In this document: positions 1 through 5,532 of the stretch, in pieces
How the letters are laid out: the number at the start of each line of letters is the position of its first letter
How positions within the stretch are numbered: position 1 is the first letter of the stretch
NCBI GenBank assembly: GCA_937901265.1
Contig: CALCHA010000519.1
Span: 1-5,532 of the forward strand
Source of the DNA: an uncultured Phycisphaerales bacterium
Lineage (GTDB): Bacteria; Planctomycetota; Phycisphaerae; WQYP01
Length of the DNA: 5,532 nucleotides
Reading direction: 5' to 3'
Made by a program: the position numbers and the translations under genes
The notes under the pieces: model-generated
Databases searched by the model: none
What the model was told of the DNA's origin: nothing
What the model saw: only the letters and a program-made list of their open reading frames with translations

Positions 1-1
1 C

Positions 2-364
2 GCCAACGCCTCCCTCGACGATCGCCCCGAAAATGCCGGCGCCAAACTCTTCGCCCAGTATGGCTGCATGTCCTGCCACGGCCAGGAAGCCCCCTCCCTC
101 GCCGGCATCTACAACCGCCCCCAAACCATTGAGGACGGCGAAACCATCATTCCCGACAACACCTACCTCCGTGAATCCATCCTCAACTCCCGCGCCAAGA
201 TCGTCAAAGGCTATCCCCCCATCATGCCCTCCTTCCAGGGCCAGCTCTCCGAAGAACAAATCATGCAGCTTCTCGCCTACATCAAATCCCTCCACGCCGC
301 CGCCATCATCCCCGACGCCCAGGGCACAACGCCGACCCCAACCACTGAGGGAATCACCCAATGA
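2..364 (+). CDS. coxB: Cytochrome c oxidase subunit II, C-terminal haem c domain (partial, 5' end outside window)
   Basis: Seen: an open frame enters from the left edge and ends at TGA 362-364, giving 120 residues. A c-type haem site CMSCH is at visible residues 22-26, in the context [12 protein letters not shown]. The likely distal axial ligand is Met75 in YPPIMPSF, followed by a typical final cytochrome c helix ([17 protein letters not shown]). A short tail rich in Ala, Pro and Thr ends the protein. Known: subunit II with a fused C-terminal cytochrome c domain defines caa3-type oxidases; this domain takes electrons and passes them to CuA. Inferred: the missing part should hold the two-helix membrane anchor and the cupredoxin CuA domain, on the outer face of the cytoplasmic membrane. 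The stop overlaps the coxA start (ATGA), which suggests translational coupling. A separate small cytochrome c gene is possible from this fragment alone, but coxA directly behind it makes subunit II far more likely. Confidence 0.9.
   Translation, partial: ANASLDDRPENAGAKLFAQYGCMSCHGQEAPSLAGIYNRPQTIEDGETIIPDNTYLRESILNSRAKIVKGYPPIMPSFQGQLSEEQIMQLLAYIKSLHAAAIIPDAQGTTPTPTTEGITQ
347..352 (+). promoter_or_regulatory. Ribosome binding site for coxA
   Basis: GAGGGA lies 8 bases before the ATG at 361, inside the last codons of coxB. It supports ATG 361 as the start even though that codon overlaps the coxB stop. Confidence 0.6.
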
Positions 365-2064
365 CCGTCGCCGCGATCGAAACGGCGTACCTCCTGCCCC
401 TCGAGGCCGCCCCCTCCTACCTCGAAGACGGCACCTCGCTGCGCTCCTGGCTCCTCACCACCGATCACAAACGCATCGCCCTCCTCTACATGATCACCAT
501 CACCTTCTTCTTCGCCCTCGGCGGCGCCGCCGCCACCCTCATCCGCCTCAACCTCGCCACCCCCGAAGGCGACCTCTTCCGCGCCGATACCTACAACCGC
601 CTCTTCACCCTCCATGGCGTCATCATGGTCTGGTTCTTCCTCATCCCCTCCATCCCCACCGTCATCGGCAACTTCGTCCTCCCCCTCATGCTCGGTGCCC
701 GCGACCTCGCCTTCCCCAAGCTCAACCTCCTCTCCTGGTACCTCTTTGTCATCGGCGGCACCTTCACCCTCACCGCCCTCATCCTCGGCGGCGTCGATAC
801 CGGCTGGACCTTCTACACCCCTCTCTCCACCGGCTTCTCCAACTCCCACGTCATCCTCGTCGTCACCGGCGTCTTCATCACCGGCTTCTCCTCCATCCTC
901 ACCGGCCTCAACTTTATCGTCACCACCCACACCATGCGCGCCCCGGGACTCACCTGGTTCCGACTCCCCCTCTTCGTCTGGTCCAACTACGCCACCTCCG
1001 TCATCCTCGTCCTTGCCACCCCCATCCTCGCCATTACCCTCGCCCTCGTCGCCGTCGAACGCATCTTCCACATCGGCATCTTCGACCCCGCCCTCGGCGG
1101 CGACCCCATCCTCTTCCAGCACCTCTTCTGGTTCTATTCCCACCCCGCTGTCTACATCATGATCCTCCCCGGTATGGCCGTCGTCTCCGAAGTCATCACC
1201 ACCTTCTCCCGCAAACAAGTCTTCGGCTACAACTTCATCGCCTACTCCTCCATCGCCATCGCCCTCATCAGCTTCCTCGTCTGGGGACACCACATGTTCG
1301 TCTCCGGACAATCCGTCTACGCAGGCCTCGCCTTCTCCTTCCTCTCCTACGCCGTCGCCATCCCCTCCGCCATCAAAGTCTTCAACTGGACCGCCACCCT
1401 CTACAAAGGCTCCATCCAGCTCGATACCCCCATGCTCTACATCCTCGGCTTCGTCGGCCTCTTCACCCTCGGCGGCCTCACCGGCCTCTTCGTCGCCGCC
1501 CTCGCCGTCGACGTCCACCTCACCGATACCTACTTCGTCGTCGCCCACTTCCACTACATCATGGTCGGCGGCATGGTCATGGCCTACATGGCCGCCATCC
1601 ACTACTGGTTCCCCAAAATGTTCGGACGCATGTACCCCGAATGGTGGGGCCGCATCTCCGCCCTCACCATCTTCCTCGGCTTCAACCTCACCTTCTTCCC
1701 CCAATTCATCCTCGGCTATGAAGGCATGCCACGCCGCTACCACGCCTATCCTCCCGAATTCCAGGTCCTCAACGTCCTCTCCTCCGCCGGCGCTTCCATC
1801 CTCGCCATCGGATACATCCTCCCTCTCATCTACCTCACCTGGTCCATGAAGTACGGCAAAAAAGCCCCCAACAATCCCTGGCATGCCACAGGCCTCGAAT
1901 GGCAAACCACCTCCCCGCCCCCCAAAGACAACTTCGAAGTCACCCCCATCGTCACCCGCGGCCCTTACGATTACCCCTCCCTCATGGCCCAAAACGACGC
2001 CCCCCTCGGACTTACTTCGTCACCCCTGTCCGCTGATCCCTGTCCACTGTCCACTGACCACTGA
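361..2064 (+). CDS. coxA: Cytochrome c oxidase subunit I, A2-type (caa3) haem-copper oxidase
   Basis: Catalytic membrane subunit that reduces O2 to water and pumps protons. Seen in 567 residues: the conserved 12-helix core; haem a ligands His85 (FTLHG) and His398; haem a3 ligand His396 (VVAHFHY); CuB ligands His261, His310 and His311 (WGHHMF); and Tyr265, the expected His-Tyr crosslink partner. The D-channel entry Asp115 and K-channel Lys339 are present. Helix VI reads YSHPAV (259-264), so the usual channel glutamate is missing and replaced by the Tyr-Ser arrangement known from A2 oxidases such as those of Rhodothermus and Thermus. RRY at 458-460 fits the haem-propionate arginine pair. Where many A1 enzymes have His-Asp before TYxVVAHFH, this has Thr388-Asp389. 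The start is fixed by the GAGGGA site and the ATGA overlap with coxB. The last ~12 residues and the stop are encoded by a 7-bp tandem repeat, so the extreme C-terminus is probably not conserved. Confidence 0.98.
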   Translation: MTVAAIETAYLLPLEAAPSYLEDGTSLRSWLLTTDHKRIALLYMITITFFFALGGAAATLIRLNLATPEGDLFRADTYNRLFTLHGVIMVWFFLIPSIPTVIGNFVLPLMLGARDLAFPKLNLLSWYLFVIGGTFTLTALILGGVDTGWTFYTPLSTGFSNSHVILVVTGVFITGFSSILTGLNFIVTTHTMRAPGLTWFRLPLFVWSNYATSVILVLATPILAITLALVAVERIFHIGIFDPALGGDPILFQHLFWFYSHPAVYIMILPGMAVVSEVITTFSRKQVFGYNFIAYSSIAIALISFLVWGHHMFVSGQSVYAGLAFSFLSYAVAIPSAIKVFNWTATLYKGSIQLDTPMLYILGFVGLFTLGGLTGLFVAALAVDVHLTDTYFVVAHFHYIMVGGMVMAYMAAIHYWFPKMFGRMYPEWWGRISALTIFLGFNLTFFPQFILGYEGMPRRYHAYPPEFQVLNVLSSAGASILAIGYILPLIYLTWSMKYGKKAPNNPWHATGLEWQTTSPPPKDNFEVTPIVTRGPYDYPSLMAQNDAPLGLTSSPLSADPCPLSTDH

Positions 2065-2074
2065 CCACTGACCA
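2026..2074 (+). repeat. 7-bp tandem repeat array (consensus CTGWCCA) across the coxA stop
   Basis: Seven units in register: CTGTCCG, CTGATCC, then CTGTCCA twice and CTGACCA three times; the last five units (2040-2074) fit the consensus exactly. Three consecutive TGA triplets (2055, 2062, 2069) fall in the three different frames; the one at 2062 ends coxA. The array stops 11 bases before the coxC start. It resembles the short tandemly repeated sequences found between genes in several bacterial groups (from memory). Confidence 0.92.
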
Positions 2075-2085
2075 TTGGCAGCTCT

Positions 2086-2715
2086 ATGACCACCGTCGCC
2101 CATCAATTCGATAACCCCCTCCAACAGCGCCAAGCCGCCATCTTCGGCATGTGGACCTTCCTCGCCACCGAAGTCCTCTTCTTCGGCGGACTCATGACCT
2201 CCTACGCCATGTACCGCTATTCCTGGCCCGAAGCCTGGGTCGAAGGCAGCCACCACCTCAAGGAATACCTCGGCGCCATCAACACCGGCGTCCTCCTCAC
2301 CTCCTCCCTCACCGTCGCCCTCGCTGTCCATTTCACCCAGCACCGAAAACGCACCCCCGTCCTCCTCTGCCTCGCCATCACCCTCCTTCTCGGATTCGCC
2401 TTCCTCGCTATCAAAGGCACCGAATACAAGCTCGAATGGGATGAACACCTCGTCCCCGTCTTCAACTTCCACCCCAAAGACATCACCGACGTCGCCCACT
2501 TCCAGCTCTTCATGCTCTTCTACTTCCTCACCACCCTCCTCCACGCCACCCACATGCTCATCGGCATCGGCCTGCTCACCTTTCTCTCCATTCAGGTCTA
2601 CCGCGGCCGCTACGTCGATGGCAACCCCAACACCGTCGAAGTCATCGGCCTCTACTGGCACTTCGTCGACCTCGTCTGGATCTTCCTCTTCCCCCTCCTC
2701 TACCTCGTCAAATAA
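2086..2715 (+). CDS. coxC: Cytochrome c oxidase subunit III (five-helix form)
   Basis: Integral membrane subunit that binds subunit I and stabilises proton uptake and turnover. Seen in 209 residues: five predicted membrane helices near 18-43, 63-84, 91-109, 138-170 and 186-206. Family signatures include [11 protein letters not shown] (25-35), KGTEY (110-114), [12 protein letters not shown] (151-162) and [14 protein letters not shown] (190-203). The length and helix count match the short bacterial form, which lacks the first two helices of the seven-helix mitochondrial protein. The start at 2086 is the first ATG after the coxA stop, 21 bases downstream, and leaves the expected short N-terminus. 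No strong Shine-Dalgarno is visible because the 7-bp array runs almost up to the start; only TTGGCAG lies between. The stop is TAA 2713-2715, followed by a run of A and the 8-bp array. Probably co-transcribed with coxA. Confidence 0.97.
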   Translation: MTTVAHQFDNPLQQRQAAIFGMWTFLATEVLFFGGLMTSYAMYRYSWPEAWVEGSHHLKEYLGAINTGVLLTSSLTVALAVHFTQHRKRTPVLLCLAITLLLGFAFLAIKGTEYKLEWDEHLVPVFNFHPKDITDVAHFQLFMLFYFLTTLLHATHMLIGIGLLTFLSIQVYRGRYVDGNPNTVEVIGLYWHFVDLVWIFLFPLLYLVK

Positions 2716-2732
2716 AAAAAAGGACTCTCCCT

Positions 2733-2772
2733 CCACTTAACCATTTAACCACTTAACCACTTAACCACTTAA
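2733..2772 (+). repeat. 8-bp tandem repeat array (CCACTTAA) between coxC and coxD
   Basis: Five units of 8 bp, one with a single change (CCATTTAA at 2741-2748), followed by a partial CCA. It fills most of the 69-base gap between coxC and coxD and ends 12 bases before the coxD start. Every unit contains TAA, and the 8-bp period puts these stops in all three forward frames. The unit shares CCACT with the 7-bp array upstream. Confidence 0.92.
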
Positions 2773-2784
2773 CCAGCGTGCCCC

Positions 2785-3192
2785 ATGTCCCAACACCGCG
2801 CTCAACCCCTCATCTCCGTCCCCTTCATGTTCCTCGTCTACGCCGCCCTCATGTGCCTCCTCGCCCTCACCATCTTCGCCGCACACGTCTCCCTCGGACT
2901 CATCGGCCTCGCCATCGCTCTCGCCATCGCCGCCACCAAAGCCATCCTCGTCCTCCTCTACTACATGCACGTCCGCATCGAATCCCCCGCCACCCGCCTC
3001 TTCGCCGTCGCCGGTTTCGTCTGGCTCTTCATCATGATCCTCCTCACCACCGCCGACTACGTCAGCCGCCCCTGGCTCAACCGCACCGAGCCACTCCCCA
3101 ACAGCCAGACTTCCGAAATCTTCTCGCCCCCTCCCGGTGCCACCGCCCAAACCGCCACCCCTCCACAACCCATCACCTTCACCCCGCGCTAG
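2785..3192 (+). CDS. coxD: Caa3-type cytochrome oxidase subunit IV (small membrane subunit)
   Basis: Small accessory subunit of bacterial caa3-type oxidases that associates with the subunit I/III core; its exact role is poorly defined. Seen in 135 residues: three hydrophobic helices near 14-33, 36-60 and 72-90, with the family hallmark ATKAILVLLYYMHVR (50-64) at the end of helix 2. A non-membrane tail of about 40 residues (96-135), rich in Pro, Thr and Ser, follows and looks like a low-complexity extension of the usual ~100-residue protein. The start at 2785 follows the 8-bp array directly and has no clear Shine-Dalgarno; no better in-frame start fits the family N-terminus. Position after coxC matches the common coxB-A-C-D order. 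Confidence 0.9.
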   Translation: MSQHRAQPLISVPFMFLVYAALMCLLALTIFAAHVSLGLIGLAIALAIAATKAILVLLYYMHVRIESPATRLFAVAGFVWLFIMILLTTADYVSRPWLNRTEPLPNSQTSEIFSPPPGATAQTATPPQPITFTPR

Positions 3193-3221
3193 AAATAATA
3201 AGAATCCCAAAGGCGTCCCCC

Positions 3222-3239
3222 TCCATCCTGTCCATCCGG
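3222..3239 (+). repeat. Two-unit 9-bp repeat (TCCATCCKG) in the coxD-FNT gap
   Basis: TCCATCCTG is followed directly by TCCATCCGG. The unit resembles an intergenic short repeat I recall from several bacterial genomes. With only two units the assignment is weak. Confidence 0.4.
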
Positions 3240-3280
3240 GGCTCATGCCCGTCGCCGTCGTGGGGGGGGCCTCCGCAATC

Positions 3281-3314
3281 CTTCGTGTCCTTCCTTCCCT
3301 TCGTGCCTTCGTGC
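3281..3314 (+). repeat. Degenerate 9/8-bp tandem repeat (CTTCGTGYC) before the FNT gene
   Basis: Four adjacent units: CTTCGTGTC, CTTCCTTCC, CTTCGTGC, CTTCGTGC. This is a third, different repeat unit in the operon's gene gaps, ending 27 bases before the FNT start. The rest of the 149-base gap holds an 8-G run (3262-3269) and no recognisable terminator. Confidence 0.65.
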
Positions 3315-3329
3315 TTCATCCGCACAACC

Positions 3330-3334
3330 AAGGA
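3330..3334 (+). promoter_or_regulatory. Ribosome binding site for the FNT gene
   Basis: AAGGA sits 7 bases before ATG 3342. It decides the start: the same frame is open far upstream through coxD in shadow, but only this ATG has a good site and gives a normal FNT length. Confidence 0.7.
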
Positions 3335-3341
3335 CCCTCCC

Positions 3342-4199
3342 ATGTCCGAAACCTCCCGGAAAACCCAGGACAGCGTCGACGAACGCAAGTCCCCCTCCGG
3401 CAAAATCGTCTACGGTGCCGTCCTCGCCGAGGCCCGCGAAGAACTCGACCGTCCCTCCTCCGGCCTCTTATGGTCCGGACTCGCCGCAGGCCTCTCCATG
3501 GGTTTCTCCGGCCTCGCCATGGCCCTCCTCCGCGCCCACCTCCCCGACGCCCCCTGGCGACCCCTCATCGTCCACCTCGGCTACTCCCTCGGCTTCCTCA
3601 TGGTCATCCTCGGCCGCCAGCAACTCTTCACCGAAAATACCCTCACCCCCATCCTCCCCCTCCTCCGCAAACCCACCATGTTCACCCTCTTCAACGTCCT
3701 CCGACTCTGGGTCGTCGTCTACGTCGCCAACCTCCTCGGCGCCCTCGCCATGGCACTCGTCCTTGCCAAAACCTCCCTCCTCTCCGACGACGTCCACGCC
3801 AGCTACCTGGAAATCGCCCTCGAAGCCCTCCACAAACCCTTCGGCCTCATGGTCCTCCGCGCCATCTTCGCCGGTTGGCTCATCGCCATGATCGTCTGGC
3901 TCATGCCCTTCGCCGAAGCCGCCCGCATCTGGATCATCATCCTCCTCACCTACACCGTCTCCCTCGCCGGTTTCCCCCACGCCGTCGCCGGTGCCGTCGA
4001 ATCCTTCGCCGCCGCCTTCGCCGGCAAAGCCTCCTGGACCGACGCCCTCCTCGGCTACATCCTCCCCACCTTCCTCGGCAACGCCATCGGCGGCGTCACC
4101 CTCGTCGCCGCCCTCAACCACGCCCAGGTCCTCGCCTCCGGCCAATCCCTCGACACCGCCCACGAACAAAACAAATCCAAAGACACCGGCCTCCCCTGA
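3342..4199 (+). CDS. Formate/nitrite transporter (FNT) family channel, YfdC-like
   Basis: Membrane channel for small monovalent anions or weak acids. Seen in 285 residues: a charged cytoplasmic N-terminus (1-40), then six predicted helices near 43-64, 76-92, 116-142, 167-190, 195-214 and 235-258. FNT landmarks are the first re-entrant loop GRQQLFTENTLTP (91-103) and the pore histidine His213 in LAGFPHAVAG. The RQQLFTENTLTP form is, from memory, typical of the YfdC branch rather than FocA or NirC, so the substrate is not settled by sequence. The family works as a homopentamer with one pore per monomer. The gene lies 149 bases after coxD on the same strand with the same C-ending codons, so read-through from the oxidase operon is plausible but not shown. 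No clear intrinsic terminator follows. Confidence 0.93.
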   Translation: MSETSRKTQDSVDERKSPSGKIVYGAVLAEAREELDRPSSGLLWSGLAAGLSMGFSGLAMALLRAHLPDAPWRPLIVHLGYSLGFLMVILGRQQLFTENTLTPILPLLRKPTMFTLFNVLRLWVVVYVANLLGALAMALVLAKTSLLSDDVHASYLEIALEALHKPFGLMVLRAIFAGWLIAMIVWLMPFAEAARIWIIILLTYTVSLAGFPHAVAGAVESFAAAFAGKASWTDALLGYILPTFLGNAIGGVTLVAALNHAQVLASGQSLDTAHEQNKSKDTGLP

Positions 4200-4360
4200 T
4201 CCCCACCCAATCCCCCGGTGTGCTCCCATCCGACGAAAACATCAGAGCCGCGACCGTTAGGGAGCGACCGTGGTGTGCTCGCCGTAACGCCGGAAGCTGC
4301 CTCACAGGCACGGCCCTGACGCATCCTTACTCTTCGGAGATTGCCATGCCCTGGCGTTCC
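4200..4360. other. Intergenic stretch with short internal repeats, no gene seen
   Basis: GCGACCGT occurs at 4250-4257 and 4264-4271, spaced 14 bp, and GGTGTGCTC occurs at 4217-4225 and 4272-4280. A small hairpin, TGCCT-CAC-AGGCA, is at 4298-4310. The GAGCCGCGACCG segment resembles interspersed non-coding repeats I recall from planctomycete and verrucomicrobial genomes; that is memory, not a search result. Reading frames across it give Arg- and Gly-rich peptides without family features. Confidence 0.45.
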
Positions 4361-4410
4361 CTCTCCCCAACGTTTAGCGGCGTTGCAACGCAACGCCCCC
4401 CGTCGAACCA
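4361..4410 (+). repeat. 50-bp direct repeat with hairpin, copy 1
   Basis: Fifty bases identical to 4937-4986. Inside, GGCGTTG (4379-4385) and CAACGCC (4391-4397) form a perfect 7-bp stem with a 5-base loop CAACG. Beyond the identical block, both copies continue with loosely similar sequence reaching GCAAAAGC. This looks like a dispersed extragenic palindromic-type element. Confidence 0.9.
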
Positions 4411-4510
4411 ACGTGCCGCGCCATTGCAAAAGCAACCCCCTTCTACCAAGCAAACTCCAGCGCCACACCTCCACCCCAGAAACGGGCATACGGTCCCCCG
4501 GGAAGAAACG

Positions 4511-4936
4511 TCACCGCGCCGACGCGGCCTGCGGCCCGCGAAAGGCGGCAGCGTCGGCCTCGATTTGCTGCCGCAGGACCTCAAACCCCGGACTCACCAG
4601 CGGCGGACTCGTCCTCGCCATCAACTCGCGCGCGCTGGTGGTGCCCAGATAGGTCAGTTCATACTGCGCCACCGCAACAATGGAAACGCTGCCAGCCGTT
4701 TCGCTCATAAACGTCACGGTAATGGGTTCCGACTTGTTCAGCGGGAAGATGGGATCGGGCGTCGAACTGGTTCGCGTGAAGGCCACCGGTCCGATCACCG
4801 CCGTCGCGGTTTGCGCCCGAAAATCCCCGGCCAGCAGAAACTGGCGGGCCTTGGCCCGGTCCGGTGCCAGCGCGAGATCCGAAAAGTGCAGCACCAGAGT
4901 GTGGCCATCGGGAAGCGCGGCAAGGGCCTCCGCCAT
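4511..4936 (-). CDS. Orphan minus-strand reading frame, unknown function, possibly a gene remnant
   Basis: I do not recognise the family. Seen: 141 residues from ATG 4936-4934 to TGA 4513-4511, beginning MAEALAALPDGHTLVLHF. The composition is that of a normal soluble protein, with alternating hydrophobic strands (EPITVTFMSETAGSVSIVAVAQYEL) and a C-terminal helix (FEVLRQQIEADAAAF); no signal peptide or membrane helix. The codons look coding (CTG, GTG, GCG, ACC) but differ sharply from the C-ending codons of the oxidase genes. The frame is open further upstream to an ATG at 5029, but that extension is read through repeat copy 2, so I prefer the ATG at the repeat edge. No convincing Shine-Dalgarno is seen. 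After the stop another frame reads LPGGPYARFWGGGVALEFAW to a TAG at 4445-4443, so a frameshift may have split a longer protein. It could be a 5'-truncated, frameshifted pseudogene. Confidence 0.42.
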   Translation of the reverse strand: MAEALAALPDGHTLVLHFSDLALAPDRAKARQFLLAGDFRAQTATAVIGPVAFTRTSSTPDPIFPLNKSEPITVTFMSETAGSVSIVAVAQYELTYLGTTSARELMARTSPPLVSPGFEVLRQQIEADAAAFRGPQAASAR

Positions 4937-4986
4937 CTCTCCCCAACGTTTAGCGGCGTTGCAACGCAACGCCCCCCGTCGAACCA
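4937..4986 (+). repeat. 50-bp direct repeat with hairpin, copy 2
   Basis: Identical to 4361-4410 and in the same orientation, 576 bp downstream. The stem is GGCGTTG (4955-4961) with CAACGCC (4967-4973). It begins exactly at the base next to the ATG of the minus-strand orphan frame, so it may have replaced that frame's original upstream sequence. Confidence 0.9.
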
Positions 4987-5217
4987 CCCTGCAGCGCAAA
5001 AGCGTCGTTCCTAAGACACTGAGCCACAAACCCCAACTCGGCTAGCTTCCGACGCCCACGTCCCATCAACTATACATTTCAATAGTTAAAAACGTGAATA
5101 TGTTCGTGATGTCTAGGCCCCCGGGCATCGCCCTCCGCCCGCCCCGGCCTCCACAAAACTCCTCCACCTCCAGGCCCCTCCCTCCGCGATCCTCCGCCCC
5201 ACCTCAACGCCCCCCCC
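4987..5217. other. Intergenic: AT-rich island followed by C-rich leader, no gene seen
   Basis: Roughly 5065-5110 is AT-rich, unlike everything around it. From about 5111 to 5217 the strand is rich in CCTCC and CCCC runs with little else. Minus-strand frames here are Gly/Glu-rich shadows of the C-rich strand. No tRNA or other RNA gene is recognisable. Confidence 0.5.
5068..5087. promoter_or_regulatory. Inverted repeat in AT-rich island
   Basis: AACTAT (5068-5073) and ATAGTT (5082-5087) form a perfect 6-bp inverted repeat around 8 bases. Just downstream, CGTGA occurs twice (5093-5097 and 5105-5109), 12 bp apart. This may be a protein-binding site; its partner is unknown. Confidence 0.3.
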
Positions 5218-5245
5218 TTGCATCCTCAAAAAATGTACGTACAAT
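5218..5245 (+). promoter_or_regulatory. Putative sigma70-type promoter for the gene at 5284
   Basis: TTGCAT (5218-5223) and TACAAT (5240-5245) are separated by 16 bases. The -10 box matches five of six consensus positions; the -35 box is only a partial match. Transcription would start near 5252, leaving a leader of about 30 bases before the ATG. Confidence 0.4.
5234..5243. promoter_or_regulatory. Perfect 10-bp palindrome, candidate operator
   Basis: TGTACGTACA is a perfect palindrome overlapping the spacer and the -10 box of the putative promoter. A dimeric protein bound here would block RNA polymerase. The gene just downstream appears to encode a DNA-binding protein, so autoregulation is possible but inferred. 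Confidence 0.45.
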
Positions 5246-5283
5246 GTTAGGGTATCGCCAACACACTCTCGGGGGAAAAAATC

Positions 5284-5532
5284 ATGCTGCCCACCACCCT
5301 CCTCCCCCTCCTCTCCCCCAACGCCTGCAAAATCCTCCTCTGCCTCATCACCCTCCAGGACCCCTCCTTCCAAACCCCCGGCACCGCCCTCATCCGCTTC
5401 CCCCTCAAAGACCTCGCCGCGCACTCCGCCCTCGCCCCCCGCACCTGCAAATGCGCCTTCGCCGCACTCCGCGCCCTCCGCCTCCTCTCCCCGCCCCCCC
5501 GCAACTACCACCAACCCCCCCCCTACCTCCTC
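5284..5532 (+). CDS. Putative winged helix-turn-helix DNA-binding protein (partial, 3' end outside window)
   Basis: The 83 visible residues begin MLPTTLLPLLSPNACKILLCLI and stay open to the right edge. The pattern suggests a winged HTH: a first helix (LSPNACKILLCLITL, 10-24), a linker with a possible strand (TALIRFP, 34-40), a second helix (LKDLAAHSA, 41-49), a turn, and a recognition helix (PRTCKCAFAALRALRLL, 52-68). A Pro-rich segment follows where the wing should be. This layout occurs in MarR-like regulators and in plasmid or phage replication initiators, and the fragment is too short to choose. The start is well fixed: TAG at 5248-5250 closes the frame upstream, ATG 5284 is the first start after it, and GGGGGA (5271-5276) lies 7 bases before. 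Codons end in C as in the oxidase genes, which supports a real gene of this genome. Several cysteines (15, 20, 55, 57) are visible; whether they bind anything is unknown. Confidence 0.65.
   Translation, partial: MLPTTLLPLLSPNACKILLCLITLQDPSFQTPGTALIRFPLKDLAAHSALAPRTCKCAFAALRALRLLSPPPRNYHQPPPYLL

Noticed and set aside
33..1721. 562-residue plus-strand ORF overlapping coxB and coxA
   Set aside because: Pro/Arg/His-rich shadow of the C-ending codons of coxA in another frame; no domain features.
277..1992. 571-residue minus-strand ORF opposite coxA
   Set aside because: Gly/Glu/Asp-rich antisense shadow; coxA on the other strand is unambiguous.
2026..2772. Tandem arrays as a CRISPR
   Set aside because: Units are 7-8 bp and contiguous with no spacers.
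4298..4310. Hairpin TGCCT-CAC-AGGCA as a terminator for the FNT gene
   Set aside because: Only five base pairs and no following T-run; also about 100 bases past the stop.
4361..4986. Paired 50-bp repeats as ends of an insertion sequence
   Set aside because: Direct rather than inverted, no transposase frame, and no visible target-site duplication.
3137..5014. 625-residue plus-strand ORF across the FNT gene and the repeats
   Set aside because: Arg/Pro-rich, out of frame with the FNT gene and running through non-coding repeats; a composition artefact.
4341..5045. Plus-strand ORFs at 4341-4652 and 4680-5045
   Set aside because: Both contain the same peptide from the 50-bp repeat and have atypical composition; the minus frame fits coding statistics better.
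5113..5514. Gly/Glu-rich minus-strand ORF opposite the wHTH gene
   Set aside because: Antisense shadow of a C-rich strand with no recognisable features.

Overview
The window suggests a high-GC, aerobically respiring bacterium. Nearly every codon of the plus-strand genes ends in C (CTC, GCC, ATC, ACC), so the coding strand is very C-rich and long empty ORFs appear in other frames. The oxidase type, the short tandem repeats between operon genes and the interspersed repeats after the operon remind me of Verrucomicrobiota and related groups. That assignment is from memory and needs a homology search.

Bases 2-4199 are a cytochrome c oxidase operon on the plus strand: the C-terminal haem c domain of subunit II (coxB, cut by the window edge), subunit I (coxA), subunit III (coxC), the small subunit IV (coxD), then a formate/nitrite-transporter (FNT) family channel. 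The haem c domain on subunit II and the YSHPAV motif in subunit I mark it as a caa3-type, A2-subfamily haem-copper oxidase. Electrons would pass from the haem c domain through CuA (on the missing part of subunit II) to haem a and the a3/CuB site, where O2 is reduced with proton pumping. coxB and coxA overlap by ATGA. Each later gap carries a different short tandem repeat: a 7-bp array before coxC that also encodes the end and stop codon of CoxA, an 8-bp array before coxD, and degenerate 9/8-bp repeats before the FNT gene.

Bases 4200-5283 hold no confident intact gene. There is a stretch with short internal repeats (4200-4360), then two identical 50-bp direct repeats with a hairpin (4361-4410 and 4937-4986). 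These flank an orphan minus-strand reading frame (4511-4936) whose codon use (CTG, GTG, GCG) differs clearly from the neighbours; it may be a remnant. An AT-rich island follows (about 5065-5110), then a C-rich leader and a plausible promoter with a perfect 10-bp palindrome across its -10 box.

From 5284 to the right edge a further plus-strand gene begins. Its 83 visible residues look like a winged helix-turn-helix DNA-binding domain, and the palindrome just upstream is a candidate operator.

The genes are mostly recognisable. The least ordinary features are the stop-codon-bearing tandem arrays in the operon and the repeat-bounded orphan frame after it. I see no clear evidence of an undescribed defence or mobile system.
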